40,054 nt of DNA from Elusimicrobiota bacterium. GTDB lineage: Bacteria > Elusimicrobiota > Elusimicrobia > Elusimicrobiales > UBA9959. The notes beneath the pieces were generated by a model that worked only from the letters and a program-made list of their open reading frames with translations, was not told where the DNA came from and made no database searches. Numbering within the stretch: position 1 is the stretch's first letter; every line of letters begins with the position of its first letter. A program made the position numbers and the translations under genes. The stretch lies in the NCBI GenBank assembly GCA_016209085.1, contig JACQWV010000027.1:22997-63050 (forward strand), given 5' to 3'. Shown here one piece after another: positions 31,125-39,643 of this stretch.

Positions 31125-33551
31125 GTGGAAAACCCGGTAAAACTTTTAAACGACTTTGCCTTTCTTGGGAACGAAGAACTCCTCTCTTTGAATAATGCCT
31201 GCGGCTGGTCCCTTAACATAAAAGAGCTTTTGCAGATACAAAACCATTTCAGGAAACTCAAAAGGCCCCCGACCCGGGCGGAAATGGAAACAATAGCCCA
31301 GACATGGTCCGAGCACTGCAAACACAAAACATTCGCGGGCCCCGTTGTTTTCAAATGCAACGGCAAAACGAAAAAATATAAAAACCTCTTCAAAGAAACC
31401 ATTGTAAAAGCCACCAGGAAACTTCATAAAAAATGGTGTCTTTCTGTTTTTAAAGACAACGCGGGAATCGTTGAATTCGGCAAAAATAAAAAATGGGGGT
31501 TAGCTTTCAAGGTTGAAACGCACAACCACCCGTGCGCCATTGAACCGTACGGCGGAGCTGAAACAGGCGTCGGAGGGGTAATCAGGGACATCATGGGTGT
31601 GGGACTCGGAGCAAAGCCTGTTTTAAACACGGACGTTTTCTTTTTCGGCAGGATTGATTCTAAAATGAAACTGCCGCCCCATGCTCTCTCTGCCGGACGG
31701 ATATTCCGCGGGGTCGTTGAAGGAGTGCGGGATTACGGGAACCGCATGGGCATCCCGACTGCGGCGGGCGGAATATGTTTTGACGACGGTTACGCATTAA
31801 ATTCGCTCGTATATGTAGGCTGCGCGGGCATAATACCTGTTGAAAAAATACATAAAAAAGCAAAAACAGGGGACATTATACTTGCAATCGGCGGAAGAAC
31901 GGGACGCGACGGGATTCACGGCGCTACTTTTTCTTCTGCTGACATAGTAGAAGAAACTTCTTCCTCGGCGGTTCAGATAGGTCACGCCATAAACGAGAAA
32001 AAAGTCCTGGACGCTCTGCTCAAAGCCAGGGATTTAAATCTTTACAATGCGGTTACCGACTGCGGGGCAGGCGGATTTTCTTCAGCTATAGGCGAATTAG
32101 GGGCTGAAACAGGCGCAAGAGTCTGTCTTGAAAACGCAAAACTAAAAGATACCTCATTAGCGCCCTGGGAAATCTGGGTCTCGGAATCACAGGAGCGCAT
32201 GATTCTATCTGTGCCCGCCGGAAACATTAAAAAATTTATTGAAATACTTGAGGCTGAAAACTGTGAATACTGTAGCCTTGGGCATTTTACAAATGATAAA
32301 AAACTTGTGGTAACGCATAAAGGAACCCCTGTCGTAAATCTGGACATGTCTTTTCTGCACGGAGGAATCCCGAAGCTTGCAAAGCAAGCAAGTCACAGGT
32401 TACCCTCCTACGCCGACAGGCTTCGGAAGGGCAGGCAAGTCACGGGTCACAAGCCGCCCAAAAAGAATAAGAAATACTATCTGCAAATTTTGAAGCGAAT
32501 TTTGTCTCATTCGAACGTGTGTTCAAGGCACTCTGTTATACAGCAATACGACCATGAAGTCCAGGGAGGAACTATTGTAAAACCCCTTGCCGGATTGAAT
32601 CAGAACGGCCCGTCCGATGCCGCCGTGATATGGCCTCATTCCGCAACAGGAGACCTGAACGATTTTTCAGGTTTTGCAGTTTCGCATGGATTTAATCCTT
32701 TTGTCGGGAAAATCAATCCGTACCAGATGGCGCTCTATTCCGCCGACGAAGCTGTCCGAAATCTTCTGTGCGTGGGAGCGGACATAATAAAAACCGCTTT
32801 TCTGGACAATTTCTGCGCAGGCAATCCTGAGAACCCGGAAATCATGGGCGACATTGTGCTGGCCGCAGAGGGATGTTATGATGCGGCAATGGGCTTTGGC
32901 GCGCCTTTTATTTCAGGAAAAGACAGTTTTTACAACCAGTCAAAAGACGCTAATGGCAGAGATTATGCGATTCCCACAACGCTTTTGATTTCAGCAACCG
33001 CGCCTGTCCAAGATATAAGAAAAGCAATAACAATGAATTTAAAACTTCCGGGAAACCCGGTTTTCATCGCAGGCATAACCGCTAAAGGGCTGGGCGGTTC
33101 AATTTATAATGAAATTGAAAAATCAGGAAATAATCATATTGCGCAGGCCGACATAAAAAAAGCGGTCAAATTGTACAATGCTATTTTAAAAACGATTAAA
33201 GCTGGTTTCGTGGCATCGGCTCATGATGTTTCAGACGGCGGATTTGCAGCAGCAATTTCAGAGATGGCTTTTGCAGGCGGACTCGGCGCAGAAATAGACT
33301 TAAGCAATATGCCGCGTGAAAAAGGAATCTCGGAAATAGAGCTTTTATTCGCAGAGTCCCCTTCAAGACTTATTCTGGAAGTTAAAGCAGACAAAGAAAA
33401 ATCCTTTCTGAAAATCGTAAGGGGGCTCCCTGTTTCAAAAATAGGTTACGCGACCTCCGTTGCTTGCCTTGAGATAAAAAAAGAGGGAGCAGTCCTTATT
33501 AAGGAAAACATTGAATCCCTGAAAAACTGCTGGAAGCAGAAATTATTATGA
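31125..33551 (+). CDS. purL: Phosphoribosylformylglycinamidine synthase PurL subunit
   Basis: 808 residues, small-PurL type (partners PurS and PurQ are separate), slightly longer than usual. GTG start at 31125; the in-phase alternative ATG at 31123 is in another frame and stops at once. Signatures are TWSEHCKHKTFAG, VETHNHPCAIEPYGGAETGVGG, GGRTGRDGIHGATF, VSESQERMILSV, QQYDHEVQGGTIVKPLAG and SGKDSFYN. Residues about 419-443 (AKQASHRLPSYADRLRKGRQ...) are a repeat-derived insert between FLHGGIPK and the KKNKKYYLQIL segment. A TAAAAT box at 31113-31118 lies only 6 nt before the GTG and no SD is seen. It ends overlapping purQ by 4 nt. Confidence 0.97.
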   Translation: MENPVKLLNDFAFLGNEELLSLNNACGWSLNIKELLQIQNHFRKLKRPPTRAEMETIAQTWSEHCKHKTFAGPVVFKCNGKTKKYKNLFKETIVKATRKLHKKWCLSVFKDNAGIVEFGKNKKWGLAFKVETHNHPCAIEPYGGAETGVGGVIRDIMGVGLGAKPVLNTDVFFFGRIDSKMKLPPHALSAGRIFRGVVEGVRDYGNRMGIPTAAGGICFDDGYALNSLVYVGCAGIIPVEKIHKKAKTGDIILAIGGRTGRDGIHGATFSSADIVEETSSSAVQIGHAINEKKVLDALLKARDLNLYNAVTDCGAGGFSSAIGELGAETGARVCLENAKLKDTSLAPWEIWVSESQERMILSVPAGNIKKFIEILEAENCEYCSLGHFTNDKKLVVTHKGTPVVNLDMSFLHGGIPKLAKQASHRLPSYADRLRKGRQVTGHKPPKKNKKYYLQILKRILSHSNVCSRHSVIQQYDHEVQGGTIVKPLAGLNQNGPSDAAVIWPHSATGDLNDFSGFAVSHGFNPFVGKINPYQMALYSADEAVRNLLCVGADIIKTAFLDNFCAGNPENPEIMGDIVLAAEGCYDAAMGFGAPFISGKDSFYNQSKDANGRDYAIPTTLLISATAPVQDIRKAITMNLKLPGNPVFIAGITAKGLGGSIYNEIEKSGNNHIAQADIKKAVKLYNAILKTIKAGFVASAHDVSDGGFAAAISEMAFAGGLGAEIDLSNMPREKGISEIELLFAESPSRLILEVKADKEKSFLKIVRGLPVSKIGYATSVACLEIKKEGAVLIKENIESLKNCWKQKLL
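32378..32452. repeat. Heptamer array wrapped around a palindrome, inside purL
   Basis: GCAAGTCACAGGTTAC on the left and GCAAGTCACGGGTCACAAG on the right are the CTTGTGA heptamer family of the RHS gene in the opposite sense. Between them lies CTCCTACGCCGACAGGC-TTCGGAAGGGCAGG, an imperfect palindromic motif. The whole adds about 24 codons in frame. It suggests one repeat type landed inside another. Confidence 0.8.
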
Positions 33552-34288
33552 AACCCAAGGCGATAATTTTAAGGGGGCCCGGCACCAACTGCGACATTGA
33601 AACTTTCAGTTCGTTCAGGCACGCGGGCGCAGCGCCGGAGCTTGTGCACATAAACAAACTGGTGTCTGGAGAAAAAAACCTCCTTGATTATTCAATTCTG
33701 GCTTTGCCCGGCGGGTTTTCCTACGGGGACGACATCTCGGCCGGAAAAATTTTCGCGGTGAAAATACGGAAACTCGCGGGAAACATAAAAAAATTCATAC
33801 ATGAAGGCAGGCCGGTCATCGGCATTTGCAATGGGTTTCAGGTTCTTGTAAAAACCGGATTTTTGCCTGAAAACAAAAAACACAAACAGGTTTCCACTCT
33901 TTATACGAATGAGTGCGGACATTTCCTTGCAAAATGGGTAAAACTTAAAGTCAATAAAAAAAGCCCATGCATTTTCACAAAGAATCTGCCTGATGAAATT
34001 GAACTGCCTATTGCTCACGGCGAAGGGAAATTTATCGTTGAAGACAAAAAAATAATGGATGAAATTTTAAATGAAAATCTTTGCTCTTTAACCTACGTTG
34101 AAAATCCCAACGGCTCAATGCATGATATTGCTGGAATTACAAATAAAAAAGGAAATTGTTTCGGCTTAATGCCCCACCCGGAAAGAAATCTGTTTATATG
34201 GCAGAATCCTGACAGAAAAACACCTATAAAAGAAATCCAGGCCGCAGGTTATCAAATCTTTAAAAACTCGGTTGATTACGCAAAATAA
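33548..34288 (+). CDS. purQ: Phosphoribosylformylglycinamidine synthase PurQ (glutaminase) subunit
   Basis: 246 residues. It is a class I glutaminase with nucleophile Cys in GICNGFQVLV, the PGGFSYGDDISAGKI loop, and the His-Glu pair in MPHPERN. It supplies ammonia to PurL for FGAM formation. The ATG overlaps the purL stop by 4 nt (translational coupling). Confidence 0.97.
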   Translation: MKPKAIILRGPGTNCDIETFSSFRHAGAAPELVHINKLVSGEKNLLDYSILALPGGFSYGDDISAGKIFAVKIRKLAGNIKKFIHEGRPVIGICNGFQVLVKTGFLPENKKHKQVSTLYTNECGHFLAKWVKLKVNKKSPCIFTKNLPDEIELPIAHGEGKFIVEDKKIMDEILNENLCSLTYVENPNGSMHDIAGITNKKGNCFGLMPHPERNLFIWQNPDRKTPIKEIQAAGYQIFKNSVDYAK

Positions 34289-34317
34289 AGTTCGCCCGGG
34301 CTTTGTCGTCTAAAGTC

Positions 34318-34346
34318 TTGACATTTTCAGTTTCTTCTGCTATACT
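34318..34346 (+). promoter_or_regulatory. Toxin-antitoxin promoter (TTGACA-N17-TATACT)
   Basis: Perfect -35 TTGACA at 34318-34323, 17-nt spacer, -10 TATACT at 34341-34346. The strong consensus is typical of promoters kept in check by an autorepressor. Confidence 0.9.
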
Positions 34347-34362
34347 TGTATATACAAGTATA
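34341..34362 (+). promoter_or_regulatory. 22-bp palindromic operator overlapping the -10 box
   Basis: A perfect palindrome of 22 bp whose half-site is TATACTTGTAT, centred at 34351/34352. It covers the -10 box of the toxin-antitoxin promoter, as expected for binding by the ribbon-helix-helix antitoxin dimer. Confidence 0.9.
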
Positions 34363-34385
34363 AAAAATCGGCAAAAGGAGAGAAT

Positions 34386-34628
34386 ATGAGAGAGAAGCCG
34401 ACGGGACATGAATTCCTGAAACTTATAGCTTTGAGGTTACCGGTCAGCATGCTGTCAAATATTGACAGAATTGCAGAAACAACCCACAGGGAAAAATCTT
34501 ATTTAATCAGAAAGGCGCTGGAAATATATCTTGAAGAATATGCGGATTATCAGGTGGCGATTGATAGGTTAAATGACGAGACAGACGAGATAATTGCCGC
34601 AAAAGAAATGAGGAAACTTGTTAAATGA
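34386..34628 (+). CDS. Ribbon-helix-helix antitoxin (RelB/ParD-like)
   Basis: 80 residues. The N-terminal RHH DNA-binding motif is FLKLIALRLPVSMLSNIDRIAETTHREKSYLIRKALEIYLEEY. The acidic C-terminal helix (NDETDEIIAAKEMRKL) would wrap the toxin. AAAGGAGAGAATATG provides a good SD. It overlaps the toxin gene by 4 nt and is preceded by a consensus promoter with palindromic operator. Confidence 0.93.
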   Translation: MREKPTGHEFLKLIALRLPVSMLSNIDRIAETTHREKSYLIRKALEIYLEEYADYQVAIDRLNDETDEIIAAKEMRKLVK

Positions 34629-34885
34629 GCGGACAGGTGCTCTATAAGAAATCCGTAGCCAGAGATTTGCGCAGCCTTGACGCTTCCATGAGAAAAGAAA
34701 TAATGTCAAAAATTGGGAAGGAATTCTCAAATTTACACCGGGCAAAGATAAAAAGCAAAAAACTTACGGGCGAATTTAAGGGACTTTATCGTTTTAGAAT
34801 CGGCAATTATCGGGTTATATACGCTCAAATACCTCAAGGCATATTAATTCTAAGGATTTCGCACCGTAAAGAGGCGTATTTATAA
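34625..34885 (+). CDS. RelE/ParE-superfamily toxin
   Basis: 86 residues. The C-terminal half is diagnostic: LTGEFKGLYRFRIGNYRVIYA and ILILRISHRKEAYL, with the basic Arg/His residues of RelE-type mRNA endonucleases. ParE-type gyrase inhibition cannot be excluded from sequence alone. It pairs with the overlapping antitoxin and sits between purQ and the purF remnant, where it may stabilise the locus or mark a past insertion. Confidence 0.92.
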   Translation: MSGQVLYKKSVARDLRSLDASMRKEIMSKIGKEFSNLHRAKIKSKKLTGEFKGLYRFRIGNYRVIYAQIPQGILILRISHRKEAYL

Positions 34886-35017
34886 GCCATGCGGAGGGGA
34901 GAATAAATGGGGAATTCGGGTTAATCCATGGTTCTCGGGTCCCACCTGTTGTAGAGATAATCAAAATTTTTGTCCGAAATGGGTCATTTGGTTCAATTTT
35001 GATAGAATGTAATTGAT

Positions 35018-35663
35018 ATGTGTGGAATCTTTGCGATAACGGACAATAAAAACGCTAATGTCCCGGCACAGGGGAAGGACCTTTGAAGAAACCTTAATCC
35101 GGAACCTTGTGAAGCTTGAAGGCGCTTATTCTTTTGTTTTTATGATTCCCGGCAAAATCCTTGGAGCGCGCGACCCGAACGGGTTCAGGCCCCTTGTGCT
35201 CGGCAAGATGGGCAAATCCTGGATTATTTCTTCGGAAACCTGCGCCATACACGTGGCCGGCGGGAAATTTATGCGGGAAATAGAGCCCGGAGAAATGGTA
35301 ATAATAGAAAAAGGCAGACTGCGCTCAATCAGGTTTGCTGAAAACAAAAAGTTCACTAGATGCATCTTTGAACAAGTTTATTTTGCCAGGCCGGATTCCT
35401 TCGTGTGCGGGAGAACCGTGCAACTGACCCGGTATGAAATAGGAAAATTTCTTGCAAGGGAAATGAAAGGCATAAAAGCGGACATGGTGACAGGAGTGCC
35501 TGATTCCGGCTCTGTGTACGCACTTGGTTTTTCCAAAGAATCCTGGATTCCTTACCAGACTGCTTTTATGCGAAATCATTACACGGGCCGCTCTTTTATA
35601 CAGCCTGACCAGAAGATACGGGAATTCACGGCTCATTTAAAATTAGCGCCGATAAAAGACGTT
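35018..35663 (+). pseudogene. purF: purF remnant (amidophosphoribosyltransferase), internally deleted and 3'-truncated
   Basis: ATG at 35018 starts MCGIFAITDNKNA, the exact PurF beginning with the nucleophile Cys2. After about 13 codons the sequence jumps, in another frame, to SRHRGRTFEETLIRNLVKLEGAYSF from the end of the glutaminase domain. The roughly 130 residues with RYST, NGN and the other glutaminase residues are missing. Homology continues (GARDPNGFRPLVLG, CIFEQVYFARPDS, TGVPDSGSVYALGF, AFMRNHYTGRSFIQPDQ, then KLAPIKDV), then stops before the PRPP-binding VVVDDSIVRGTT loop. Both active sites are lost. The open frame runs on by chance into the next gene. Confidence 0.85.
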
Positions 35664-35732
35664 ACCCGACCGTCATCAAGGGCCGTCAAAAAATCTATTA
35701 ATCTTTTTTTATTGAGCTCTGATGGAGGAGAA

Positions 35733-36941
35733 ATGCGAAAATTAATAAATCTTATTTCTATCTTTTTGTTTATTTTTTGCTCAAATATTACTGTATCAGC
35801 AAACGAATTAAATCCCAAAATAGAAAAAATAGCTTTAAAGCTCGGTGAATCAGCCGAGGGCAAAGGATTGAAGGGCTCCTCCCTTACTGTCTTTCCCCTT
35901 CAGGCTGACGAGAAACTTTCTAAAAAAAGGGTGAATTTTGCTGCTGGAGAAATTTTGACGCATTATCTTGTAAAAGGAGGGGTTTTCAAAATAGTTGAGC
36001 GCACTCAGCTGGAAGAAGTGCTTAAGGAACAGAAGCTGGGGCTTTCAGGCGCTGTGGATTCAAAAACAGCCGCGGATATCGGCCGGATTCTGGGAGCTAA
36101 ACTGCTGGTGCTTGGGAATGTTGTTAAAATAGGAAAATCATACCAGCTGACATTTAAGCTGGTAGACGCAGAAACTTCGGAAATGCTCGCTTCTGAAATC
36201 ATTGAGGTCCCGATACAAGTTTTTGACAAGGAAGCTGAATCTTATCTGGTTCTGGTCCCTGAATATCAAGCCATAGGAGTGTTTCTGGGTATGTCCTACG
36301 GCTTTCCTTCAGTTGACAAGAATCTCGGTCCGCAGTCTTATAATAACATAACCCTGACGCCGACAAACCCGGATATGAACCAACTTGGCGGCGGGTTCGG
36401 CATAAGGTACTGGTTTAAGCCGAAATACATGTTACAGCTTGACTACTCATCCATAAGCAGTTTTACCGGCGGCGGAGCTGAAGACCTTTATACCACGCCG
36501 GCGACAGTTTTATCAAAGGGACGCATAAAGGCCGGATATACTTGTTCCTTGTTAAGACTAACATTGGAGCGGATAAAAAAATTTTCTGAAAAATTCAACT
36601 GGCATTTGGGCGCAGGAGTAGCCATGTATCAGATAGACCCGAAGGGTGATTTCGAAGACTCGGAAAGCAGATATTCAGCTGGTGGAAAAAACTACAACGT
36701 GTACCTGAATACTGTAACAACAGACTTTATCACGCCTTATCTTAAAACAGGCATTGAATGGCGGCCTCAATCTAGGTTTGGCTGGAGCGCGTTTGCCAAC
36801 CTGAACATCCTTAAAAAGGATTTTGAACAACAGGTTTATGTGGTAGAAGAACCAAGCGACAACCAAAACCTCTTGCCGCCGCTTTGGAAGGTGCGCCTTC
36901 CGTCAATATATTTTGAAACAACCATCTCGCTTTATTTTTAA
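35733..36941 (+). CDS. Exported CsgG/FlgO-like domain plus beta-barrel protein
   Basis: 402 residues from the ATG at 35733, which has GGAGGAGAA as SD; the open frame extends into the purF remnant upstream but that is fortuitous. The signal peptide is MRKLINLISIFLFIFCSNITVSA. Residues about 45-165 match the CsgG/FlgO type: SLTVFPLQADEKLSKKR, FKIVERTQLEEVLKEQKLGLSG, AADIGRILGAKLLVLGNVVK. A barrel-like region follows (AIGVFLGMSYGFPSV ... IYFETTISLYF). The domain order parallels the protein at 22453-23667. It is probably an outer-membrane protein; the function is unknown. Confidence 0.8.
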   Translation: MRKLINLISIFLFIFCSNITVSANELNPKIEKIALKLGESAEGKGLKGSSLTVFPLQADEKLSKKRVNFAAGEILTHYLVKGGVFKIVERTQLEEVLKEQKLGLSGAVDSKTAADIGRILGAKLLVLGNVVKIGKSYQLTFKLVDAETSEMLASEIIEVPIQVFDKEAESYLVLVPEYQAIGVFLGMSYGFPSVDKNLGPQSYNNITLTPTNPDMNQLGGGFGIRYWFKPKYMLQLDYSSISSFTGGGAEDLYTTPATVLSKGRIKAGYTCSLLRLTLERIKKFSEKFNWHLGAGVAMYQIDPKGDFEDSESRYSAGGKNYNVYLNTVTTDFITPYLKTGIEWRPQSRFGWSAFANLNILKKDFEQQVYVVEEPSDNQNLLPPLWKVRLPSIYFETTISLYF

Positions 36942-36971
36942 GAGAAGATGTGAAAAACAAAAGGATTATCT

Positions 36972-38234
36972 ATGAATGTCCTGATTATCGGTTCGGGCGG
37001 ACGGGAGCACTGTCTTGCCTGGAAAATAAAACAGAGTCCTCTTTTAAAAACCCTTCACGCAATACCCGGCTCCCCGGCCATGTCCCAGATTGCCGAATGC
37101 CCCGGCATCTCCCAGTCCGATTTCAAAGCAATCGCCGGTTACTGTCTGGAAAAAGACATACATATCGTGCTGGTGGGCCCGGAAGAGCCGCTCGCAAAGG
37201 GAATCGGCGATTTTCTCTCCGGCAAGGGCATAAAAGTTTTCGGCCCTTCCCAGCGCGGAGCGGCAATGGAGGCGTCAAAACAATTCGCAAAGGAATTCAT
37301 GCAGAGGAACCTCATTCCCACCGCTGATTTTGAAACGCTTCATGATTCGGAGTTTGCAAAGGAAAAAATCAAAAACAACAAAAAATACCCCGTGGTAATA
37401 AAAGCCGACGGCCTGGCTGCGGGCAAAGGCGTGAGAATCTGCAAAAGCGAGGCGGAAGCGCTTGAGGCCGTTTCCGATTTCATGGACAAAAGGATTTTCG
37501 GTTTTTCCGGTTCAAAAATCGTAATGGAGGAATTCCTTACCGGAAAAGAAGTTTCCGTAATGGCTTTTGTGGACGGGAATTCCTTTCTCTTGCTGCCTGT
37601 TTCAAGAGACCACAAGCGTCTGCTTGACAAAGACGGGGGGCCGAACACGGGCGGGATGGGCGCCATATGCCCGGTTGAGCTTGAGTCCAAAACCGTGAAA
37701 ACCATAGAAAAAGAAATTCTTTCCGGATTTATTGAAGGAATACAACGGGAAGCCATTTCCTACTGCGGAATTATTTACGCGGGCATGATGCTGACCGCAG
37801 GGGGGCCGAAAGTCCTTGAATTCAACGTTAGGTTCGGGGATCCTGAAACGCAGGCGGTTCTGCCGCTTTTAAAATCCGATTTGCTTGAAATAATAAAATC
37901 CTGCGTTGAGGGCAGGTTGAACAGGCAGAAAATTGAAACGCAGAAACTCTTTTCAACGGTCGTGGTTTTAACCTCAAGAGGCTATCCCGACAATCCAGAG
38001 AAGGGAAAAGAAATAAGCGGGCTTGAATACGTGCAGAATTCCAAAAACATTTTTCTATTCCATGCCGGCACAAAACGGGAAAACGCAAAATGGCTCACCA
38101 GCGGCGGCCGGATAATCAACGTGGCCGGGCTCGGCTCAACGGCTGAGGAAGCCAGGAAAAGAGCCTATTCGGCGATTTCCGACATCTCGTTTGACGGAAT
38201 GCATTACAGAAAAGACATTGGGGGCAATATATGA
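36972..38234 (+). CDS. purD: Phosphoribosylamine-glycine ligase
   Basis: 420 residues, normal length. ATP-grasp enzyme making GAR. Signatures are MNVLIIGSGGREHCLAWKI, GPEEPLAKGI, VIKADGLAAGKGV, VMEEFLTGKEVSVMAF, DKDGGPNTGGMGAICP and LEFNVRFGDPETQAVL. AAAGGATTATCT serves as SD. It overlaps the histidine kinase by 4 nt. Confidence 0.98.
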   Translation: MNVLIIGSGGREHCLAWKIKQSPLLKTLHAIPGSPAMSQIAECPGISQSDFKAIAGYCLEKDIHIVLVGPEEPLAKGIGDFLSGKGIKVFGPSQRGAAMEASKQFAKEFMQRNLIPTADFETLHDSEFAKEKIKNNKKYPVVIKADGLAAGKGVRICKSEAEALEAVSDFMDKRIFGFSGSKIVMEEFLTGKEVSVMAFVDGNSFLLLPVSRDHKRLLDKDGGPNTGGMGAICPVELESKTVKTIEKEILSGFIEGIQREAISYCGIIYAGMMLTAGGPKVLEFNVRFGDPETQAVLPLLKSDLLEIIKSCVEGRLNRQKIETQKLFSTVVVLTSRGYPDNPEKGKEISGLEYVQNSKNIFLFHAGTKRENAKWLTSGGRIINVAGLGSTAEEARKRAYSAISDISFDGMHYRKDIGGNI

Positions 38235-39523
38235 CATTAAGCATATATTTTCCCAAACGCGGCGACACCACTGCATTCTCCAAAACCCGTTATGAAATCA
38301 TTTTCTCAATTTTCATGGTGTTTATCTTTTACCTGTACAAACAAAGTCATCTATCAATTTATCCGCCGCTGCTTCTGCTTTTCATGTCGTTGTTCGCCGC
38401 CAATTTTTCCTTCAACCGCCTTCTTAGCGCCCGCGGCAGCGTCAGCATATGGTTTGTGGATACGGTATTGTTATCCAATATTTTCATAATAGCTGCTGTG
38501 ATTGCGAAGTCAGGCGGATATCTTTCATATTTCTGGGTGCTTTATCTGCTGCCGATATTCACTGCCGCTCTTACAGGCTTGGCGGTTGAATCTGTTCTAA
38601 CCGTGGCGTTTTGTATTCTGGCGCTGGCATCATGCTCCCTGCGCCCGGCCATGGCGGAAACGACTCACATGTTGTCGCTGGGTGTAAAAGCCGGAGTTTT
38701 TATTTCATCCGCATTCGTTATATACCGGATCGCGTTTGCCAAAAAACGGCTTGAGGCAGAGATGGAGTTTAAAAGAAATCAAGTAGAAAAATTGATAACA
38801 GATGCCTCAAAGCGGGATTTTATAGCTCTTAATGCTTATTCTGCCGCGGAAGCAGGCAATCTGGCGCCAATGCTTCTGCACGATATAAGCAATATGGTCG
38901 GCGTGATACTCGTGGGTTCTCAGGTGTTGAAAGAGGAGATTAAAGAAAACGGGCAATGCAAAAATGATATTGAAAATATAATTACCGCCGCATTGATGGT
39001 CCGAAAAATAATAATCAATGCGATTGATTTTATGAAAAGCGGCGGCTACGATTTTAAACCATGCAGCATAAAAGATGCCGTTGCAAGTTCGCTTGCCATG
39101 TTAGAATATCATATCCGCGCAAAAGGCGTATCTGTTTCGGTTTTTATGGAAGAAGGCCTGCCAGAACTGAATATGAGCATGCTCCACATACAACGCTCTT
39201 TTATTAATATCATCGTTAATTCGCTTTTTTTTCTTGCCAGCGGCGGAGCGCTGAAAATCAGCGCAATGCGCCAAAACGATTTTGTTAAAATAAGTTTTGA
39301 AGACAATGGTCCGGGTTTTCCCCGGGAAATGCTTTCCTCGCCAATAGCCTCATATAAAACCACCAGAAAGGGGGGAACCGGGTTGGGTCTTTTCGGGGCC
39401 AGCGAGACCATGAAAAGGCACGGGGGAAAAATTTCTCTTATCAACCGGCAGCCCTCCGGCGCGGTGGTGGAATTTTACCTGCCTATTAACCCGAATCCCT
39501 CAAGTAAAGAATCCGCAAAATAA
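38231..39523 (+). CDS. Membrane sensor histidine kinase
   Basis: 430 residues. Five or six hydrophobic spans lie between residues 20 and 168 and form a membrane-embedded sensor without a large periplasmic loop. A coiled-coil-like linker (FAKKRLEAEMEFKRNQVEKL) leads to the phospho-acceptor region LAPMLLHDISNMVG (His217). The ATPase domain has the N-box FINIIVNSLFF, G1 DNGPGFP and G2 GGTGLGLFGA. No response regulator is adjacent in the window. The start overlaps purD by ATGA, so it is transcribed with purine genes. Confidence 0.92.
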   Translation: MTLSIYFPKRGDTTAFSKTRYEIIFSIFMVFIFYLYKQSHLSIYPPLLLLFMSLFAANFSFNRLLSARGSVSIWFVDTVLLSNIFIIAAVIAKSGGYLSYFWVLYLLPIFTAALTGLAVESVLTVAFCILALASCSLRPAMAETTHMLSLGVKAGVFISSAFVIYRIAFAKKRLEAEMEFKRNQVEKLITDASKRDFIALNAYSAAEAGNLAPMLLHDISNMVGVILVGSQVLKEEIKENGQCKNDIENIITAALMVRKIIINAIDFMKSGGYDFKPCSIKDAVASSLAMLEYHIRAKGVSVSVFMEEGLPELNMSMLHIQRSFINIIVNSLFFLASGGALKISAMRQNDFVKISFEDNGPGFPREMLSSPIASYKTTRKGGTGLGLFGASETMKRHGGKISLINRQPSGAVVEFYLPINPNPSSKESAK

Positions 39524-39643
39524 CCGAGCGTATTTTTCTTTTTCGGATTATTGGGGGCCGGTTTCTGTCCGTTTGAAAATTGGATTATCTTTTGAATACG
39601 AGTAATTGTATAATTTTATTAAAATTCCCGGGAGACGCTTCTT
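39524..39643 (+). promoter_or_regulatory. purE leader with possible -10 box
   Basis: The gap holds a TATAAT at 39609-39614 and a purine-rich GGGAGA at 39630-39635 as SD for purE. No convincing -35 is placed at 17 nt. A small GC-rich patch (GGGGGCCGGTTTC) after the kinase stop is not a clear terminator. purE may be transcribed separately from purD and the kinase. Confidence 0.4.

Noticed and set aside
34886-35017. Purine riboswitch upstream of the purF remnant
   Set aside because: I could not find the conserved three-way-junction core or the characteristic loop motifs.
35058-35732. A single 627-codon purF-envelope fusion protein
   Set aside because: The PurF homology lacks both catalytic cores, and the second part has its own SD, ATG and signal peptide at 35733; the continuous frame is accidental.
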